NCBI RefSeq assembly: GCF_013294015.1
Contig: NZ_JABSNO010000001.1
Location: forward strand, 228,120-292,119
From: Frigoriflavimonas asaccharolytica
GTDB lineage: Bacteria; Bacteroidota; Bacteroidia; Flavobacteriales; Weeksellaceae
Direction: 5' to 3'
Length of the DNA stretch: 64,000 nt
The notes beneath the pieces were generated by a model. The model did no database searches. It saw only the letters and a program-made list of their open reading frames with translations, and was not told the DNA's origin. A program made the translations under genes and the position numbers. This document shows positions 26,472-35,026 of this stretch, piece after piece; within the stretch, counting starts at the first letter, position 1; every line of letters begins with the position of its first letter.

Positions 26472-27290
26472 ATGAAAATTGTAGATCATCTTCTTACAAA
26501 AGAATCATTTGTTATCGTGCCTACTGAAATTGAAGGTATCCTAAAAACTTCGCCTGTACCACAAAATATTGGTAAATATTATGAAAGCGATGATTATATT
26601 TCACACAATCAAGACGAAGCTTCATTTAAACAAAAAATTTACAAAATAGCGCAATATTTTAATCTGAATTATAAGCGCAACATCATAGCAGCGGAAACAT
26701 TTTCCGGAGCAAAGGTTCTAGATTATGGCTGTGGAGCTGGTGAATTTATTAAATATATCCAAAATGATTTCGAAACTTTTGGATATGAACCAGACGAAGA
26801 TGCGAGAAATATTGCGAGAAATAAAGCATCGAAAACGAAAATAATCTCAGATATAAATTTGCTCGAGGATTCCAGTTTAGATGTTATTACTTTGTGGCAC
26901 GTATTCGAACATGTGGAAAATCAAAAGGAAATGATGCAACTTTTTCATCAGAAATTAAACAAAGATGGAGTTCTTATCATCGCTGTTCCAAACCATACTT
27001 CCTATGATGCAAAATATTATAAAGAATTTTGGGCAGCTTATGATGTGCCTCGTCATATTTTTCATTTCTCAAAAAATGGGATGCTAAAACTTTTTAATAA
27101 TGAAATTTGGAAATTGAATAAAATAAAACCACTCCTACTCGATTCATTTTATATTTCCATTTTAAGTGAAAAATATAAAAAAAATCCATTATTTTGGTTA
27201 AAAGGTACCTTCTTGGGAGCGATTTCTAATTTTAAAGCTATTAAAAACAACGAATATTCCAGTTTGGTGTATATTATCGAAAAAAAATAG
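26472..27290 (+). CDS. Class I SAM-dependent methyltransferase
   Basis: 272 aa. SAM motif I VLDYGCGAGEFIKYI (about residues 80-94), acidic motif II around FGYEPDED, and the post-motif LDVITLWHVFEHVENQ are typical of Methyltransf_23/UbiG-like enzymes. Substrate unknown. It follows the YiiX-like gene by 17 bp and ends near a bidirectional terminator. Confidence 0.85.
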   Translation: MKIVDHLLTKESFVIVPTEIEGILKTSPVPQNIGKYYESDDYISHNQDEASFKQKIYKIAQYFNLNYKRNIIAAETFSGAKVLDYGCGAGEFIKYIQNDFETFGYEPDEDARNIARNKASKTKIISDINLLEDSSLDVITLWHVFEHVENQKEMMQLFHQKLNKDGVLIIAVPNHTSYDAKYYKEFWAAYDVPRHIFHFSKNGMLKLFNNEIWKLNKIKPLLLDSFYISILSEKYKKNPLFWLKGTFLGAISNFKAIKNNEYSSLVYIIEKK

Positions 27291-27380
27291 ATTTTAGCTT
27301 TTAAACCTATTTATGAAGGCTAAATTTAAGCACATTTCAATAAAATATTGGAAAAAATAGGTTTTCCTTCAAATTAAATA

Positions 27381-27416
27381 AAAAACTCTTCCAAAAAATT
27401 GAAAGAGTTTTTTTAT
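27381..27416. terminator. Terminator between the methyltransferase and DUF779 genes
   Basis: Stem AAAAACTCTT / AAAGAGTTTTT with an 11-nt loop, A-run before and T-run after, suitable for both convergent transcripts. Confidence 0.8.
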
Positions 27417-27431
27417 TATTAATTAAAAATT

Positions 27432-27806
27432 TTATTCATTCCTGATAACAGGTTCTAAATTTTCCAATTGTTCTTCAGAAAATAATTTGTAATGAACTTT
27501 GAAAGTTTTTCCAAGTGGTGTCTCCAAAGAAAATCCACCCGGTCCTATTCCTTCTAAAATATCGAGAGTAAAATGCGAGTATTTCCAATACTCAAACAAA
27601 TCACGATCAACCCAAAATTCATGTTTATTAATATGCCCAATCATGGCATCGTTCATCCTTGGGAAATATCCGCCTTTTTCAAAACATTGTGGTTGCGTAC
27701 CTTCGCAGCATCCTCCTGCTTGATAAAACATCAGATCACCATATTTTTTTTCTAATTCAAAAATTGTATCTAATGCTTCCTCGGTAACGCTTAATCGTTT
27801 TATCAT
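27432..27806 (-). CDS. DUF779 protein
   Basis: 124-aa small protein with the conserved AGGCCEGTQPQCFEKGGYF motif and the FWVDRDLFEYWKYSHFTLDI block of DUF779. Function not established, but the family is regularly next to aldehyde/acetaldehyde dehydrogenases, as here, and the cysteines suggest metal or thiol chemistry linked to that enzyme. Its ATG abuts the dehydrogenase stop, indicating one operon. Confidence 0.88.
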   Translation of the reverse strand: MIKRLSVTEEALDTIFELEKKYGDLMFYQAGGCCEGTQPQCFEKGGYFPRMNDAMIGHINKHEFWVDRDLFEYWKYSHFTLDILEGIGPGGFSLETPLGKTFKVHYKLFSEEQLENLEPVIRNE

Positions 27807-29336
27807 CTAGAAAAAACCTAATTTATTCTTATTATAAGAAATCAACATATTTTTGGTTTGTCTATAATGATCTAACATCATCTTGTGATTTTCTCGCCCT
27901 ATTCCAGATTGCTTATAACCACCGAAAGGTGCTCCTGCAGGATAAGAATGATATTGATTTACCCAAACTCTACCAGCCTGAATCTGTCTTGGTATTTGAT
28001 ATAATTGATGAGCATCTCTTGTCCAAACACCTGCTCCAAGTCCATAAATTGTATCATTTGCAATTTCAATAGCCTCCTTTTCGTCCTTAAATGTTGTAAA
28101 AGCCAAGACTGGACCGAAAATTTCTTCTTGGAAAATTCTCATCTTATTATTCCCTTTAAAAATAGTTGGTTGGATATAATAACCACCTTGAAAGTCTCCT
28201 CCAAGATCGTTTGTTTCTCCACCAACCAAACATTCTGCACCTTCTTGTTTTCCTAATTTGATGTAAGAATTAATTTTATCTTTTTGAATTTTAGAAGCTT
28301 GCGCTCCCATCATTACGGTTTTATCCAAAGGATTTCCAACTTTTATGGCCTTAACTCTTTCAATAACTCTTGCTATGAAGGCATCCGCTATATCTTCCTG
28401 AACCAATAATCTGGAAGGCGCAGTACAAATTTCACCTTGATTTAGAGCAAATAAAACAGCTCCTTCAATAGCTTTATCTAAAAATGCGTCGTCTTCATCC
28501 ATTACAGAATTAAAGAAAACGTTTGGAGATTTACCACCCAATTCCAAAGTTACAGGAATGATGTTTTCTGTTGCATATTGCATTACCAATCTTCCCGTTG
28601 CAGTAGATCCTGTAAATGCTGCTTTATTTACTTTCGGGTTGGTTACCAAAGCTCTTCCTAACTCACCACCAAAACCATTTACGATATTTACCACTCCATT
28701 TGGCAGCAAATCTCCAATTAGTTCCATCAAGATTAAAATAGAAACCGGTGTACTTTCCGCTGGTTTTAGAACTACACAATTTCCTGCTGCTAAAGCTGGA
28801 GCTAGTTTCCAAATAGCCATTAAAATAGGAAAATTCCATGGAATTATTTGTGCTACTACACCAAGAGGTTCGTGTACAATCAATGAAACTGTATCTTTAT
28901 CCAACTCATTATGAGAACCTTCATCTGCTCGAATAACGGCCGCAAAATACCTAAAATGGTCTATTGCTAAAGGTAAATCTGCTGCCAATGTTTCCCGCAC
29001 CGCTTTTCCATTGTCTACTGTTTCCACTGCCGCAAGATATTCTAGGTTTTGCTCCATTCTATCCGCAATTTTATTTAAAATAATACTTCTTTCAGTAGAA
29101 GAAGAATCTTTCCATGTTTCAAAGGCTTTGGAAGCGGCATCTACAGCTAATTCTAAATCTTCTTTACTAGAATGTGCTACTTGAGTAAAAACCTGTCCAT
29201 CAATGGGAGAAATAACATCAAAGTAATTACCTAAAACTGGAGCTACAAATTCTCCTCCGATATAATTCCCATATTGCTTTTTAAAATCTGGCCGTTCTAA
29301 AATATTTTCGTTTTTTGTTTCTGTTGATGTACTCAT
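27807..29336 (-). CDS. NAD(P)-dependent aldehyde dehydrogenase (ExaC/AldB-like)
   Basis: 509 aa, oxidises aldehydes to acids. Visible: [20 protein letters not shown], the cofactor loop FTGSTATGR, catalytic Glu in LELGGKSPN, and catalytic Cys in [12 protein letters not shown]. The EICTAPSR context and the DUF779 partner are typical of the acetaldehyde-using ExaC/AldB group. A divergently transcribed AraC regulator is 193 bp upstream, which suggests inducible expression by the aldehyde or its alcohol. Confidence 0.92.
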   Translation of the reverse strand: MSTSTETKNENILERPDFKKQYGNYIGGEFVAPVLGNYFDVISPIDGQVFTQVAHSSKEDLELAVDAASKAFETWKDSSSTERSIILNKIADRMEQNLEYLAAVETVDNGKAVRETLAADLPLAIDHFRYFAAVIRADEGSHNELDKDTVSLIVHEPLGVVAQIIPWNFPILMAIWKLAPALAAGNCVVLKPAESTPVSILILMELIGDLLPNGVVNIVNGFGGELGRALVTNPKVNKAAFTGSTATGRLVMQYATENIIPVTLELGGKSPNVFFNSVMDEDDAFLDKAIEGAVLFALNQGEICTAPSRLLVQEDIADAFIARVIERVKAIKVGNPLDKTVMMGAQASKIQKDKINSYIKLGKQEGAECLVGGETNDLGGDFQGGYYIQPTIFKGNNKMRIFQEEIFGPVLAFTTFKDEKEAIEIANDTIYGLGAGVWTRDAHQLYQIPRQIQAGRVWVNQYHSYPAGAPFGGYKQSGIGRENHKMMLDHYRQTKNMLISYNKNKLGFF

Positions 29337-29529
29337 ATCAATTGTTTTAATTATTAAAAATTCGAAATACTAAATTCCAAATAAAAAAATAAAAATGATA
29401 GCACAATCCTACATATTTATAGTAAAATTCTTTTTACTGTTAACTTTATAATAATATTAACACTAATATTTTAATTTGATAACTTAAAATTAATTAATTT
29501 AGATAAATGTAATAAATACAATTAATGCT

Positions 29530-30453
29530 ATGAAAAGTAAGGTCAATTTGCTCAATGAAATTTCATTAACTTCCACAAATCGTTTGAACAATATTGTAGA
29601 AAATAAGACTACTTTTCAACTCAAAAACTGTGAATTTTCTATATATGAAACACATCAAACGGCAAAAAATGTTAAATTACATTTTAATGATTTAGCTTTT
29701 ACATCAATGCTGCGCGGGAAAAAAGTAATGAAATTAGAAAATAAAACAAATTATTTCGATTATTTACCAAGTGAAAGCCTTTTAATCTCGCCAGGTGAAA
29801 CGATGATTATCGATTTTCCAGAAGCAGACAAAACTCCGTCACAATGTCTTTCTTTATCATTAAGTTCGGACTATATAAACAATTCTCTCGATTTTATCAA
29901 TCATAATACACCTAAAATTGACGATTCATCTCAAATTTGGGGAATTTCTAGCAATGAATATTTTTTACTGAATGATCAATCATTAACTTCTGCAACAAAC
30001 AATATTATGCGAATTGCAATGGATAATAGTGCACATAAAGATATAATGGCAGATTTTGCTATTAAAGAATTGATTATCAGATTAATGCAAACTCAAGCTA
30101 GAAAAATTTTGGAAAGAGAATCATCTACAAATCAAACCAGAATGGGTTATATTATTAGTTATATTAAAAAAAATATCCACCAGAAAATATCCATTAAGTC
30201 TATTGCAAAACAAAGTTATGTGAGTGAATCAAACATCTTCAAAATATTTAAACAAGAAATTGGCATCTCACCAAATGAATTCATCATTAAAGAAAGACTT
30301 AAAAAGGCAAAAGAATTACTGCTCGAGCATCAAACAATAAAAGAAGTAACTTACCAAACAGGATTTTCTGATACCAATTATTTCACAAGAGTTTTTCACC
30401 AACATGAAGGAATTACACCGAAAAATTTCCAAATACAATCGAAAATACTTTAA
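29530..30453 (+). CDS. AraC-family transcriptional regulator
   Basis: 307 aa: N-terminal cupin-like sensing domain (about 30-180) and C-terminal double HTH (about 205-305, SIKSIAKQSYVSESNIFKIF and TIKEVTYQTGFSDTNYFTRVF). Divergent from the aldehyde dehydrogenase/DUF779 operon and the natural candidate for its activator; this is inference from position. The 193-bp intergenic region is very AT-rich and I could not define an operator. Its stop is one base from the convergent pgk stop. Confidence 0.87.
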   Translation: MKSKVNLLNEISLTSTNRLNNIVENKTTFQLKNCEFSIYETHQTAKNVKLHFNDLAFTSMLRGKKVMKLENKTNYFDYLPSESLLISPGETMIIDFPEADKTPSQCLSLSLSSDYINNSLDFINHNTPKIDDSSQIWGISSNEYFLLNDQSLTSATNNIMRIAMDNSAHKDIMADFAIKELIIRLMQTQARKILERESSTNQTRMGYIISYIKKNIHQKISIKSIAKQSYVSESNIFKIFKQEIGISPNEFIIKERLKKAKELLLEHQTIKEVTYQTGFSDTNYFTRVFHQHEGITPKNFQIQSKIL

Positions 30454-30454
30454 T

Positions 30455-31645
30455 CTAGCTATTAATTGCCAAAACTCCCGGCAGTTCTTTTCCTTCCAAA
30501 CTTTCTAGCATCGCTCCTCCTCCGGTAGATACATAAGATACTTTATCTTCCAATCCGTTGGATTTTACAAACGCAACGCTGTCTCCTCCACCAACTAAAG
30601 AAAAAGCTCCGTTGTTGGTAGATTCTATGATGCTTTCTCCTAAAGATATAGTTCCTGCAGCAAAATTTGGCATTTCAAAAACACCTAATGGACCATTCCA
30701 CAATATTGTTCGGGAATTTATAATAGCATCATGAAATAATAATCTGCTTTTTACTCCGGCATCCAATCCCATCCAACCTTCGGGAATTTCGTAAATATTA
30801 ACCTCTTTTTGTGGAGCATCATTATCGAATTTTTCTGCAATTATAGCATCAACAGGAAGCAAAACTTCTACATTCAATTCTTTTGCTTTTTCTAAAATTT
30901 CCAAAGCCAACGTCATTTTATCTTCTTCTACTAGTGAAGTTCCGATATGACCTCCTTGTGCTTTTATAAAAGTAAAAGCCATTCCTCCACCGATGATTAA
31001 CTTATCTATTGCTGGCAAAATATTTTCTATCACCGTAATTTTTGAAGAAACTTTGGATCCTCCAATCACGGCTAAAATTGGTTTTTCACCATCTTTTAAT
31101 ACTTTTTTTATTGCTTCTAACTCTTTGGACATCAATAAACCGAAAAATTTAGTTGTAGGAAAATTTTCTGCAATTATTGCTGTAGAAGCATGCGCTCTAT
31201 GTGCAGTTCCAAAGGCATCATTCACGTAAGCATCTCCTAGTTTAGCGAGATTTTTCGCAAATTCATGGTCACCTTTTTCTTCTTCTTCATGAAATCTTAA
31301 ATTTTCTAGCAATAAAATTTCCCCTGGTTTCAAATCCGATGCTATTTTTTCTGCCTTCTCTCCTACGCATTCATCACAAAATTGAACACTTTTTCCTAAA
31401 ACACTTTCAATTTCTGGAACCAAATTTTTCAAAGAAAATTCAGCACTTACCTTACCTTTGGGTCTTCCAAGATGCGTCATCAAAATTACAGCACCTCCAT
31501 CGTTCAAAATTTTATCAATCGTATCTTTTGCCGCAGAAATTCTCGTGTTATCGGTTACCTTTCCACTTTCGTCTTGAGGAACATTGAAATCTACACGAAC
31601 AAGTACTTTTTTATCTTTAAAATTGAAATCTTTGAAGCTTTGCAT
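30455..31645 (-). CDS. pgk: Phosphoglycerate kinase
   Basis: Glycolytic enzyme making ATP from 1,3-bisphosphoglycerate. Signatures: KVLVRVDFNVP near the N-terminus, THLGRPKGK, ENLRFHEEEEKGD, AVIGGSKVSSKI, ILWNGPLGVFE and the C-terminal GGGDSVAF and STGGGAMLESLEGKELPG. 396 aa from MQSFKDFNF (start 31645), the family length; the frame is open to 31699 but those codons are unlike Pgk. Transcribed away from the candidate replication origin. Confidence 0.96.
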   Translation of the reverse strand: MQSFKDFNFKDKKVLVRVDFNVPQDESGKVTDNTRISAAKDTIDKILNDGGAVILMTHLGRPKGKVSAEFSLKNLVPEIESVLGKSVQFCDECVGEKAEKIASDLKPGEILLLENLRFHEEEEKGDHEFAKNLAKLGDAYVNDAFGTAHRAHASTAIIAENFPTTKFFGLLMSKELEAIKKVLKDGEKPILAVIGGSKVSSKITVIENILPAIDKLIIGGGMAFTFIKAQGGHIGTSLVEEDKMTLALEILEKAKELNVEVLLPVDAIIAEKFDNDAPQKEVNIYEIPEGWMGLDAGVKSRLLFHDAIINSRTILWNGPLGVFEMPNFAAGTISLGESIIESTNNGAFSLVGGGDSVAFVKSNGLEDKVSYVSTGGGAMLESLEGKELPGVLAINS

Positions 31646-31908
31646 AAAATTGTTTTTCTGGATTATTTGAATTACAAATTTAGCGTTTCTAAAATTCAAA
31701 AAAGAAAAATCTGCATTTTAATTTCAACCCTAAACAATCTATCAGTAATCAACAAATTTTTAATATATATAAAAGAAAGATGGGTAGTGTTGTTGAGTGT
31801 TGTTAGTAATGGGGAGAAATATTTTGAATATAGTTGTTGATATTTGATTCAAAAGTTATCCCTATTTTTAAATTTTATAACTTATTGATTCGTAGTATAT
31901 TATTTCAT

Positions 31909-31917
31909 TTATCCACA
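31909..31917 (+). promoter_or_regulatory. DnaA box TTATCCACA (perfect)
   Basis: Exact match to the 9-bp DnaA-binding consensus in the candidate origin. Confidence 0.7.
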
Positions 31918-31944
31918 ATAGACAAATTATTTCAGGTTTCTATA

Positions 31945-31953
31945 TGTGTAAAA
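31945..31953 (-). promoter_or_regulatory. DnaA box TTTTACACA (relaxed consensus)
   Basis: Fits TTWTNCACA on the minus strand, 27 bp after the perfect box at 31909. Confidence 0.5.
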
Positions 31954-31969
31954 CTTGAACATTAATAAA

Positions 31970-31985
31970 AGCAAGAATTCTTGCT
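31970..31985. repeat. 16-bp perfect palindrome in the origin region
   Basis: AGCAAGAATTCTTGCT, a perfect two-fold palindrome between the second and third DnaA-box-like sites. Could bind a dimeric protein; role unknown. Confidence 0.6.
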
Positions 31986-32074
31986 GAAAATTAATAAAAG
32001 ATAAATCTTCAAACTTAAATTTTAAAGTGCAATGCATTATTTTTAGGGAATTTCAAGCTCGTATTTATTATTTC

Positions 32075-32083
32075 TTATCCACC
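32075..32083 (+). promoter_or_regulatory. DnaA box-like TTATCCACC (8/9)
   Basis: One mismatch, in the last base, to the perfect DnaA box. Confidence 0.45.
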
Positions 32084-32224
32084 AAAAATGTATCGCTTTT
32101 CAACGCTAATATTAACTAAATGTTAATTGCTTTTGAACTAAGTGTTTACGTTTTAGTTAAAAATTAAAAAGAACTAACATTCAATCTTTTAACAAAAATT
32201 AATATTTTAAATTTTCAAACTTGT

Positions 32225-32233
32225 TGTGGATAA
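32225..32233 (-). promoter_or_regulatory. DnaA box TTATCCACA (perfect, minus strand)
   Basis: TGTGGATAA on the plus strand, about 55 bp before the rpiB start codon, in opposite orientation to the box at 31909. Confidence 0.7.
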
Positions 32234-32257
32234 AAACTTTAAGTCAATTTATAATCT

Positions 32258-32265
32258 TAAATTTG
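32258..32265 (+). promoter_or_regulatory. Putative rpiB -7 box TAAATTTG
   Basis: Matches TAnnTTTG 22 bp before the rpiB ATG. No clear -33 box; the perfect DnaA box is just upstream, so DnaA could affect this promoter. Confidence 0.4.
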
Positions 32266-32287
32266 TGATAAACAAAAGTAAAACAAT

Positions 32288-32716
32288 ATGAAAAAAATAG
32301 CGATAGCAGGAGATCACGCCGGTTTTGAGTATAAAGAATTAATCAAAAAGCATTTAGAAGGTAAGTTTGAGGTGCAAGATTTCGGCACGCATTCTTTAGA
32401 TTCTGTAGACTATCCAGATTTTGTGCATCCTGCAGCAAGTTCTGTAGAAAATGGAGAAAATGACATGGGAATTTTAATCTGCGGAAGTGGACAAGGAGTT
32501 TCTATTACAGCAAATAAACATCAAAAAATCCGTTGTGCATTGTGTTGGGAAGTAGAACTTGCACAATTGGCAAGACAGCACAACAATGCGAATATGGTAG
32601 CATTGCCCGCAAGATTTATATCTGAAGACTTAGCATTAAAAATAGTAGATGCATTTCTCGCTACAGAATTTGAAGGAGGAAGGCATCAAAATAGAGTTGA
32701 TAAAATTGGGTGTTAA
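32288..32716 (+). CDS. rpiB: Ribose-5-phosphate isomerase B
   Basis: Interconverts ribose-5-P and ribulose-5-P in the pentose phosphate pathway. 142 aa with IAGDHAGFEYKE (N-terminal active-site Asp/His), DYPDFVHPAA, CGSGQGVSITANKH and the CWEVELAQLARQHNNANMV block of RpiB/LacAB enzymes. Only one gene in its transcript is evident. First of an 11-kb run of rightward genes starting at the candidate origin. Confidence 0.94.
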   Translation: MKKIAIAGDHAGFEYKELIKKHLEGKFEVQDFGTHSLDSVDYPDFVHPAASSVENGENDMGILICGSGQGVSITANKHQKIRCALCWEVELAQLARQHNNANMVALPARFISEDLALKIVDAFLATEFEGGRHQNRVDKIGC

Positions 32717-33225
32717 TAAATAGGATTTTTCAAAGTTGAGTACCGTATTTTTCAAAATTGGTATTATCATTTTTGATTCAATTATCAAATAATCATTTCG
32801 TTATATATAAATTAATGATTTAATTTGTTAGTGTGGTTTTTCTTTATAGAAATAAACGCATCGGAAACTAATTTGACAGATATGTTCAAAGGTTTAAATT
32901 ATTACTAAAATTTAGATATGGATTCTATTAAAACAAAATCATTGATGCACACCGGAAATTTTTCGCAAGAGCGAAGTTTTGGCAAAGTAGAAATGTGGTG
33001 GAATATTGATGAAATTTAGTTAAACTTTTTAAAATGTCCAACCAATGGTTGGAGAAATCTGTTTTCAATTAAAAAGTATGTAAATTTGGTTTTAAAATTG
33101 AAGTAAATAACTTATTAATATTTATTTTAACCTTATATCTGTTTAAAAATGAGAATAATAAAATTTTGCAGTCATTGACTGCAAAATTGATATTAGATAA
33201 TAATAAAGAGTAAAACAAATTTTAG
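32717..33225. other. 509-bp non-coding stretch between rpiB and the secreted-protein cluster
   Basis: AT-rich. It contains a 33-codon ATG frame (about 32918-33019, starting MDSIKTKSLMHTG) of unknown meaning, a small palindrome TCCAACCA-A-TGGTTGGA (about 33037-33053), and an 11-bp-arm hairpin AATTTTGCAGT / ACTGCAAAATT (about 33162-33188) 38 bp before the next gene. No T-run makes the last one a convincing terminator for rpiB. It looks like decayed sequence rather than a gene. Confidence 0.5.
33162..33188. repeat. Inverted repeat before the secreted-protein cluster
   Basis: Perfect 11-bp arms AATTTTGCAGT / ACTGCAAAATT around a 5-nt loop, 38 bp upstream of the ATG at 33226. Could be an operator or a weak leftward terminator. 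Confidence 0.5.
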
Positions 33226-33993
33226 ATGATGAAAAAATATCTTTCTTTTCTATTAGTTTTCTTTTTTGCGCTTAGTTATAGCCAAACGGGGAGAGATACT
33301 GTTGCTGAACAGAAATATATAGATGAACAAAAAATTGAAGATTTTAAAAAATGTAATGCTATAATAAAAGATTTTGAAAACATTTCTTTTAAAAAGTTAG
33401 AAAAAATTGTTGTTGAAAATATCATATTTGATAACACAAAAAGAAACATTATTATAGATTATAGACCTTCATTCTCATTAAATTCAGTTATGATTATAGA
33501 TAAGTATGATTATACTCCAGTCTATTGCAATTACAGCAACCCGCTTTATAATCAATCAGATTTTTGGACAAAAAAAAATATTAAATTGATGGTCAAAAAA
33601 TTTAGTAAAAATCTCATTCCAAGAAATGGTACTAGAGATGAATTTATTTATGATGAAATCACGAGCAAATCAACAACAAATTTTAGAAAACTATCGGCTG
33701 ACACAAGAAAGCAACAAGAAGGAAAATATATAAAAATTTATAATGAAACGAATCAAGAAGTACAAAATTTTTTCTACTTTCCTTTCCATAGAAAAGAAAA
33801 TTTGGTACTAGAAAATGATGTTAGAACGGTTATTAGAAATTATGATGAATTGCATTTAAAATTTACTAATTATCTGGATAAAATTGTCACAGTGAAATAT
33901 AAATACAATGAAGATAATAGTATTTTTAAAACCTACCAATATCAAAACAAAAAATGGGTAGAAATTCCCACAATTGAAGAGTATAAATTTTAA
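33226..33993 (+). CDS. Exported protein of unknown function
   Basis: 255 aa with signal peptide MMKKYLSFLLVFFFALSYSQ. I do not recognise the family. The C-terminus (DKIVTVKYKYNEDNSIFKTY then YQNKKWVEIPT) has the same strand-turn-W pattern seen at the ends of the TSP3 proteins downstream ([23 protein letters not shown]), suggesting a shared small beta domain. First of four small secreted-protein genes in front of rnr. Confidence 0.7.
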   Translation: MMKKYLSFLLVFFFALSYSQTGRDTVAEQKYIDEQKIEDFKKCNAIIKDFENISFKKLEKIVVENIIFDNTKRNIIIDYRPSFSLNSVMIIDKYDYTPVYCNYSNPLYNQSDFWTKKNIKLMVKKFSKNLIPRNGTRDEFIYDEITSKSTTNFRKLSADTRKQQEGKYIKIYNETNQEVQNFFYFPFHRKENLVLENDVRTVIRNYDELHLKFTNYLDKIVTVKYKYNEDNSIFKTYQYQNKKWVEIPTIEEYKF

Positions 33994-34003
33994 ATGAAAA
34001 AAT

Positions 34004-34900
34004 ATGAAACCCCACCTCTCACTTCTGTTGCTCTTCACACTAATTTTCTGCAATTCCCAGCAGATCACAGTTAATGTTCCATTCAAGAAAATAAAACTCT
34101 TTAATAAAGAATTTGTAATACCTGATATCAATAAGAGTAAGGAAAAACTCTCTTCATGCGAAAAAAAAGTATTTGATAACAAAAATAAAATTGCAAAGAA
34201 TACTGCTGTAGAAAAAAGAAAATCTCTAAAAGAATATGAAGGTACAATGGCAATGCCAGATACAATTAATGTAAGTTTAACTGAATATAATTCAAATAGC
34301 AGTACTATTCAATATAATTTTAACCAAACAAATTCTTTTAGTATAATGACTTATTATGATAGTGATCCTCTTTTACAAGATAAATCACTTCGCGATGATT
34401 TTTTCAATTCACAACCAATGTTATTTAAGGAATATAGAGGCTACTATTCCAATGGTAGTTTAAACCTGAAGCGACTCTCATATAGTGCAATTACGATAAA
34501 ACAATATGAGTTTGATGAAAATGGCAATCTTGTGAAGGAGTTCGATCTATCAAAAAAATATAACCTATCGGTTCTGGATGTTTTAAAAATTTTAAATGTA
34601 AATGATGTTGTGATTGATTTTCAGATTAATCGCTTATCAACAGATCCCCATACAATTCTTATGTGTGCAGAAACCAACAGGGGAAAAGTATGGTATCTCG
34701 GGCAAGGAGAAGAAGAAAAAGAGTATCTAATATTGGATAATAATAGAGAGTATGTTTCTCAACAAATGAATGAAAATAAAGCAGGAAATTTTAAATTTTT
34801 AGACTCGAATGATTACAAAAATCAGTACGGAGACAAGATGATAGGAGAAGTAGAACTGAAAACGGGGTTTATGTTTTTTGTATATGATAGAGTAAATTAA
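34004..34900 (+). CDS. Exported protein of unknown function, shares signal peptide with TSP3 paralogues
   Basis: 298 aa. The signal peptide ([22 protein letters not shown]) is almost identical, also at DNA level, to those of the next two genes, but the mature part is unrelated to them apart from being charged and Asn/Lys-rich; there are no TSP3 repeats. Starts 10 bp after the previous gene; an out-of-frame ATG at 33994 is not the start. No recognised domain. Confidence 0.7.
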   Translation: MKPHLSLLLLFTLIFCNSQQITVNVPFKKIKLFNKEFVIPDINKSKEKLSSCEKKVFDNKNKIAKNTAVEKRKSLKEYEGTMAMPDTINVSLTEYNSNSSTIQYNFNQTNSFSIMTYYDSDPLLQDKSLRDDFFNSQPMLFKEYRGYYSNGSLNLKRLSYSAITIKQYEFDENGNLVKEFDLSKKYNLSVLDVLKILNVNDVVIDFQINRLSTDPHTILMCAETNRGKVWYLGQGEEEKEYLILDNNREYVSQQMNENKAGNFKFLDSNDYKNQYGDKMIGEVELKTGFMFFVYDRVN

Positions 34901-34935
34901 ATAAAAGTTACTAAAATAATTATTAATAAAAAAAA

Positions 34936-35019
34936 ATGGCAAAACAAAAAAAATTTTTCAGCCAAAAGAAAACAAATCATTTACAGAATATCGGGAAAGA
35001 TATTGTGAATTTTTATTAG
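34936..35019 (+). pseudogene. Truncated rnr 5' end, copy 1 (27 codons)
   Basis: A frame beginning ATG and reading MAKQKKFFSQKKTNHLQNIG, then KDIVNFY and stop, matches the first 26 codons of rnr (37149) except for a few, mostly synonymous, changes. It stops at TAG just 7 bp before the next secreted-protein ATG. Either a displaced stub of rnr or a short leader peptide. Confidence 0.75.
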
Positions 35020-35026
35020 AAAACAA

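Larger units (their letters stand above)
31646..32287. other. Candidate chromosomal replication origin (oriC) region
   Basis: 642-bp AT-rich gap between the divergent pgk and rpiB genes with no credible ORF. It holds two perfect DnaA boxes (31909-31917 plus, 32225-32233 minus), one TTWTNCACA-type box (31945-31953 minus) and one near match (32075-32083 plus), several A/T-only tracts that could unwind, and a 16-bp palindrome. Two parS sites lie 6-8 kb away. oriC identity is inference; dnaA itself is not in the window. Confidence 0.6.

Noticed and set aside
31646..31699. Longer Pgk start at 31699
   Set aside because: The extra 18 residues do not resemble any Pgk N-terminus; MQSFKDFNF gives the family length.
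33994..34062. ATG at 33994 as start of the second secreted protein
   Set aside because: It is in another frame and ends quickly; the ATG at 34004 gives the signal peptide shared with the next two genes.
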